Source: Zingiber officinale
Lineage: Eukaryota > Streptophyta > Magnoliopsida > Zingiberales > Zingiberaceae
Direction of reading: 5' to 3'
Assembly: GCF_018446385.1 (NCBI RefSeq)
Contig: NC_055987.1
Location: forward strand, 11,245,705-11,309,704
DNA length: 64,000 nt
A model generated the notes under the pieces. It was not told where the DNA came from, ran no database searches, and saw only the letters and a program-made list of their open reading frames with translations. The position numbers and the translations under genes were made by a program. Shown one piece after another: positions 59,679 through 64,000 of this stretch; position 1 is the stretch's first letter, and each line of letters opens with the position of its first letter.

Positions 59679-62269
59679 TGTTGGTTGGTCCTAGGAAGAT
59701 CGTACCGGTTTCACTGTACAAAAATTTTGTACAAGTGTCGAACCTTTCCTAAACAACCTATTATGTTCTTTAGAAATTAAATTAGGAATCACAAACGGAA
59801 CTTAACATTATTGATTCCAAATTTAACTTATATGTTCTTGATTGTTTAGATTTGGATCGCAAGCGGAACTTAATACTATTGATCCAAATCCACCTATGTT
59901 ATAAAGTTGATTAAATATTTATTTCTAAAATCGGCTCCCAGGTCAAACATGGCGAGGCACTAGGCCTTCTTGGGTATGGGATCATCCAACACTGCCTCGA
60001 CAAAGTCTTTAATATAAATTCAATATTTAATTTCCTAAAATAACATTAGGTTTAACCGAAAAGAACAATCGAATCACAAATCCGAAAAACAAAACAAAAG
60101 AAACACAACTTCAAAACAAATCCGAAACTCTAGAATCATATGCCTCTTGTGTTTGGAATTCATACAAAGAAGAACTAACATGATGCGGAAAATAATTACT
60201 AGTTATACCTCTTCTTTGTATGCTAATAACCTCGAGATCTTCTGCCATATTCCTCGCCTCCTCTTGGACGTCGTGTGGGCGACGATCCTCCAAGATGAAC
60301 ACCACGCAAAAGCTCCTCCTCCTTCTCTAAGTTTCGACCACCACCACCACCAAGGAACAAAGAGAGCAAGGGGAAAAGAAAAGGGAAGAGGACCGACCAC
60401 AAGAGGGAGCACAAGCAATAGAATAAGAATAGATGCAATCCCTACTTCTCCCCTTCTTCTCCTTCTCTTTGTATCTGGCCATACAAAACAACCACAAGAG
60501 GTGGCCGACCCTAGCATGAAGAGAAGCAAGGGCCGGCCCTTAGGAGAAGACTAGAGAGAAGAGAGAAAAGAATAGCATAGGTTAGATTGCTCTATGAGGC
60601 ATCTCCTCCCTTTCTTTTATATTACTTGGCCAAGGCAAATAAGGAAAAGATTTTTACAAAAATTAAAATCTTCCTCTTGTTTTTCCTTTTCCCCTTTTAT
60701 TTTTTCTTTTCCTTCCTCTTGATTGATTCAATCATTGATTGAATCAATCATTGATTGGCCGGCCCCTTGCTTGGGCACCAAGCAAGGGTGGCCGACCCCT
60801 TAAAAGAGGAAAAAAAAACTTTGTAAAAATTTTATAAGCAAAGAAGGAAAAGCTCTTATAAAATTTTACAATATCTTTTTTAATTCCCTAAAGTAGATGT
60901 TAAAAAAGAAAAGTTTTAAAAAATTAAAACCAAGTTTTAAAATTTAAAACTTCTCTTCTAAAATTTCCTTTTTTAACATGGTTACAAAAATAGAAAGTTT
61001 CAAATTTAAAACTCCCTTCTTTTTTTCTAAAACCATGAGGATGGTTAAAAAAGGAAAGTTTTAAAACTTTTAAACTTTCTTTTAAACCATGTGACCTAAT
61101 TCAAATAAGGAAAGTTTTTATAATTTTAAAATCTCTCTTTAAAAACTTGTAGATGTCTACAAAGAGAAGATTTTAAAAATTCAAAACACCCCTCAACTTT
61201 GAATTATGTGGCCGACCCCCTTCTTGCTTGGGCACCAAGCAAGGGGCCGACCCCCTTTGAGAAGATTGTGGCTGACCCTTGGCTTGGTCACCATGCCTTG
61301 GGTCGACCCCCTCTTGGACACCAAGACAGGTTTTTCATAGGTGGATATGAGGCATTAATAAGGCTACGACAGGGACCTAGAGGAGAAATTGGTTTTGGCC
61401 TTCCGATGAGCTTGAGTATCCCATGTTCGCCCCGAACACACAACTCAAGTTCATCAATAACAACTCATTCCACTAGAGAGTTATTATTGCACTATCGCAC
61501 CAATCTCAAATTACATTATGGGCTCCTTCTTATCATGAGTGTGTTAATCTCCCTGTGTTTAAGATGTCGGATGCCCACTAATTGAACGAGTTACTGACAA
61601 CTCACTTTAATTAATATCTTAGTCCAAGAGTAGTACCACTCAACCTCATTGTCATGTCGGACTAAGTCCACCTACAGGGTTTAACATGACAATCCTTATG
61701 AGCTCATCTTGGGGACATTCTCAACCTAGATTACTAGGACACAATTTCCTTCTATAATCAACAATACACACTATAAGTAATATCATTTTCCAACTTATCG
61801 GGCCTATTGATTTATCGAGCTAAATCTCACCTTTTGATAAGTTAAAGAAATAAATACTAAATATATGTGCTTGTTATTATATTATGATTAAGAGTACACA
61901 CTTTCATAATAATTAAGGTTTTGTTCTTTTATTAAGTCAGTATAAAAAGAACTTACCTTAAATGGTCTTACTCAATATACTCAAAGTGTACTAGTGTAAT
62001 TTATTAGTTAAGATAGACTAATACTTAATTACACTACGACTATTCCAACAGTTTGTTCCTTTCTATCTTAGTCGTGAGCAACTGTTTATAATTTATAAAA
62101 AACTGATAACATGATCTTCTGTGTGTGACACCACATACCATATTATCTGCAATATAAATTAATTAAACAATCACACTTAACAAATAAATGTAGAAATTTG
62201 ACCAATGTGATTCTTATTTTTAAATATATGTTTATACAAAAAGCTAGGCTTTTAGTATACATTCCAACA
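59679..62269 (+). mobile_element. Solo LTR, large family (2591 bp), TSD CTAAC
   Basis: The element runs TGTTGGTTGGTCC to ATTCCAACA with CTAAC at 59674-59678 and 62270-62274. It is colinear with 53327-55764. A 128-codon frame at 61199-61585 matches 54705-55091 in length and most residues. No gag or pol. Confidence 0.9.
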
Positions 62270-63011
62270 CTAACGACGAACATAAAATCATGCTATTTAA
62301 TCAATCCCAATTACACAAATAATACTCATTCCACAACCAAAATCAAAGCCAATTCATATAAGAAATTGCCTCCATAACTTACCCAATTCCAAAGTTATCA
62401 GCTCACAATCGAAGGGTTCACTGTCAAAACACGATGACTAAAGCTGTGGATCGCTAGTGAACATTGCTGGCTGCAACTACCAAGACCAACAAATAACAAA
62501 TCACAACCCCTAAACATAATGGAAATCAGCTTGCTACAAAGATCACTACCAATCTGATACTAAGTGTCCTTACCCTACTACTGATCTGCAACCTTCGATG
62601 ACGAAATTCGAAATTACTGTGGAATGAGTGGAGCTCTAGATCTGTGGCCGACCCAATTAAGAAGCGATGCCCAACAGAGATTTAGTGCGATCAAGTGTAA
62701 AAGGGCAGTGGGTCGACCCTGGTTAGTCGTGATGCTGACCTCAGTTGCGGTTGATGGTACCTGTTAGGTATTACACCGGTGACGACAACAGGTGTTTGGT
62801 GGGTTAACTGCTCACCCCTAGCGAACACATAGTGGACTTCATATATAATCAATCAGGTGATTGATTGAAGCCAGTTAATCGATTAGGTAATCGATTGAGA
62901 GAAGCAAAAAAGAGGCGTTACAAGATTAAACGACTGGATTTGTTTGGATTTGATATAACAATCAATTGGGGGTAAGACCAATCAATTGGGAACCCTAACC
63001 TGAGAGATATA

Positions 63012-63920
63012 TGTTGGACCCTGTGGTAGTTTTGATGTGATCAACCAAGTTGGTTAGGTCCTGTTGTGTTTGATCCCTGTGTCTGAGTGTGCAGGAGCTT
63101 AGGAACACAGGAAGTCGAGCGGAAGACGCAGCTAGCGAGAAGGACGACACGGGAAAGGAGCCGACGGGCTCGGTGCGTCCGAAGGACGAGAGAGCTGCGG
63201 AAGAGTACTCCGGTGGGCGTGAAGAGCGTGCGTGGCGTTCGAGGGACGTTAAGCCGGGACGGAAGGCTGCTCAAGGAAGGCCGGAAATTGAGTTCGGGTG
63301 AGCCCTATTTCGGTTGGCCGAAATCACCCAAACAAACGGAGCTTCGGAAGACAAAGTGAAGAAGAAAAGGAGTCAAAAGAGGCTGGAAGTTACTGTAGCA
63401 GAACTTACTATAGCAGGAACCTTGAAGGCGCCTTAAACACATTGAAGGCGCCTTAAACACATTGAAGGCGCCTTGAATGGATTGTTTAAGGCGCCTTGAG
63501 CAGGCCAGTTTGACCGTTTGCGCTGCGGATAAAGTTTTATCCGCAAATCGAGTTGGAGGCGCCTTGGACTCTCGGGATAAGATTTCCAGGGCCTATATAA
63601 AGGCCCCTGGAGCTAGGAATTCAATAACAACTCAAGCAATCAACTGTGTAGTGTTTCCTAGCAATAGTTCTGAGCTTCCAAAGTGTAAAAGGCTTCTCCG
63701 CCTTCAGAGAAGGAGAATTTTTCTACTGCCCTGGATTAACAACCTTCTTGGTTGTAATCAGGTTAAAATCCTAATCTTCTCTGTATTTCTTTATTTAGCT
63801 TTTATTGCTTTATTAATTTATCACTATTGCACTAATTGAGTTGAAAGTACGAGGAGGGTATAGTTTAATTTTTGTTTTCAGCAATTCACCCCCCTCTTGC
63901 CGGCCTCCGCTGCACCAACA
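63012..63920 (+). mobile_element. Solo LTR, copia-type (909 bp), TSD ATATA
   Basis: The element runs TGTTGGACCC to TGCACCAACA with ATATA at 63007-63011 and 63921-63925. It shares its first 300 bp with the LTR at 21809. Three or more AAGGCGCCTT palindromes lie at 63424-63500, and a TATATAAAGG box follows at about 63594. There is no internal region. Confidence 0.88.
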
Positions 63921-64000
63921 ATATAGAGGTGTTTAAAGATTCAAATCACAATATCTTCTTCTCACTCTTCATTGCAGTTCTTGAAGTTTCTTGGAGACAA
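63921..64000. other. Window edge, nothing recognised
   Basis: Only 80 bases remain after the solo LTR. The first five are its duplication. Nothing else can be supported. Confidence 0.5.

Larger units (their letters stand above)
56457..63011. repeat. Older LTR-element region hosting two later solo LTRs
   Basis: The non-coding sequence at 56457-57322, 58443-59678 and 62275-63011 becomes continuous once the LTRs at 57323 and 59679 and one duplication each are taken out. It has no recognisable coding sequence. It holds spaced CTCGAGTGGCCGA-type motifs near 58570-58740 and a block with ACCGGTGACGACAACAGGTG near 62777. It is probably LTR or leader sequence of an old element; family not determined. 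Confidence 0.45.

Overview
This is plant nuclear DNA. It holds spliced genes with GT-AG introns, a plant-type class III peroxidase, a Sec61-beta gene with a promoter typical of plant housekeeping genes, a pentatricopeptide-repeat fragment, an LRR receptor-like pseudogene, and stacked plant LTR elements. The retroelement load suggests a large, repeat-rich angiosperm genome. I cannot name the species from sequence alone.

Host genes are few. (1) A Sel1-repeat protein gene on the minus strand, exons at about 8712-9021, 2466-2535 and 2330-2385, has a 6.2 kb intron holding a Ty1/copia fossil. (2) A PPR fragment lies at about 9.66-9.99 kb. (3) An LRR receptor-like pseudogene occurs twice, at about 10.8-11.3 kb and 25.7-27.1 kb, inside a larger duplicated segment. 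(4) An apparently intact Sec61-beta gene (CDS 37425-37670, plus) and a complete three-exon class III peroxidase gene (37929-39281, minus) sit tail to tail. They are the only clearly intact genes.

The rest is mostly nested transposons, many datable relative to each other by target-site duplications (TSDs). A Ty3/gypsy, Tat-like, non-coding LTR element (13242-25098, TSD ttaaa) has taken at least five later insertions: three solo LTRs, one TRIM that lies inside one of those solo LTRs, and one hAT-type MITE. Its internal part is built of 49-bp and 82-bp tandem arrays. A PIF/Harbinger DNA transposon (27155-33955, TSD taa) carries a broken transposase and a broken Myb/SANT-like partner gene in divergent arrangement, with a 129-bp minisatellite between them and a solo LTR inserted. 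The empty site of this transposon survives in the paralogous segment near 11.35 kb. A second Tat-like gypsy fossil (40888-46893) has inverted rather than direct termini and an exact 108-bp tandem array. From 47 kb to the end the window is copia LTR and gag remains, an A/T-rich G-poor stretch, and more solo LTRs.

In total I count nine solo LTRs with matching 5-6 bp duplications (14902, 18242, 21809, 29766, 50581, 53327, 57323, 59679 and 63012 are the starts). Three of them (29766, 53327, 59679) are one 2.4-2.6 kb family. Several LTR families share a peculiar layout: an array of short palindromes just upstream of the TATA-like box, with a different palindrome in different families. No rRNA, tRNA, CRISPR or bacterial-type genes were seen.
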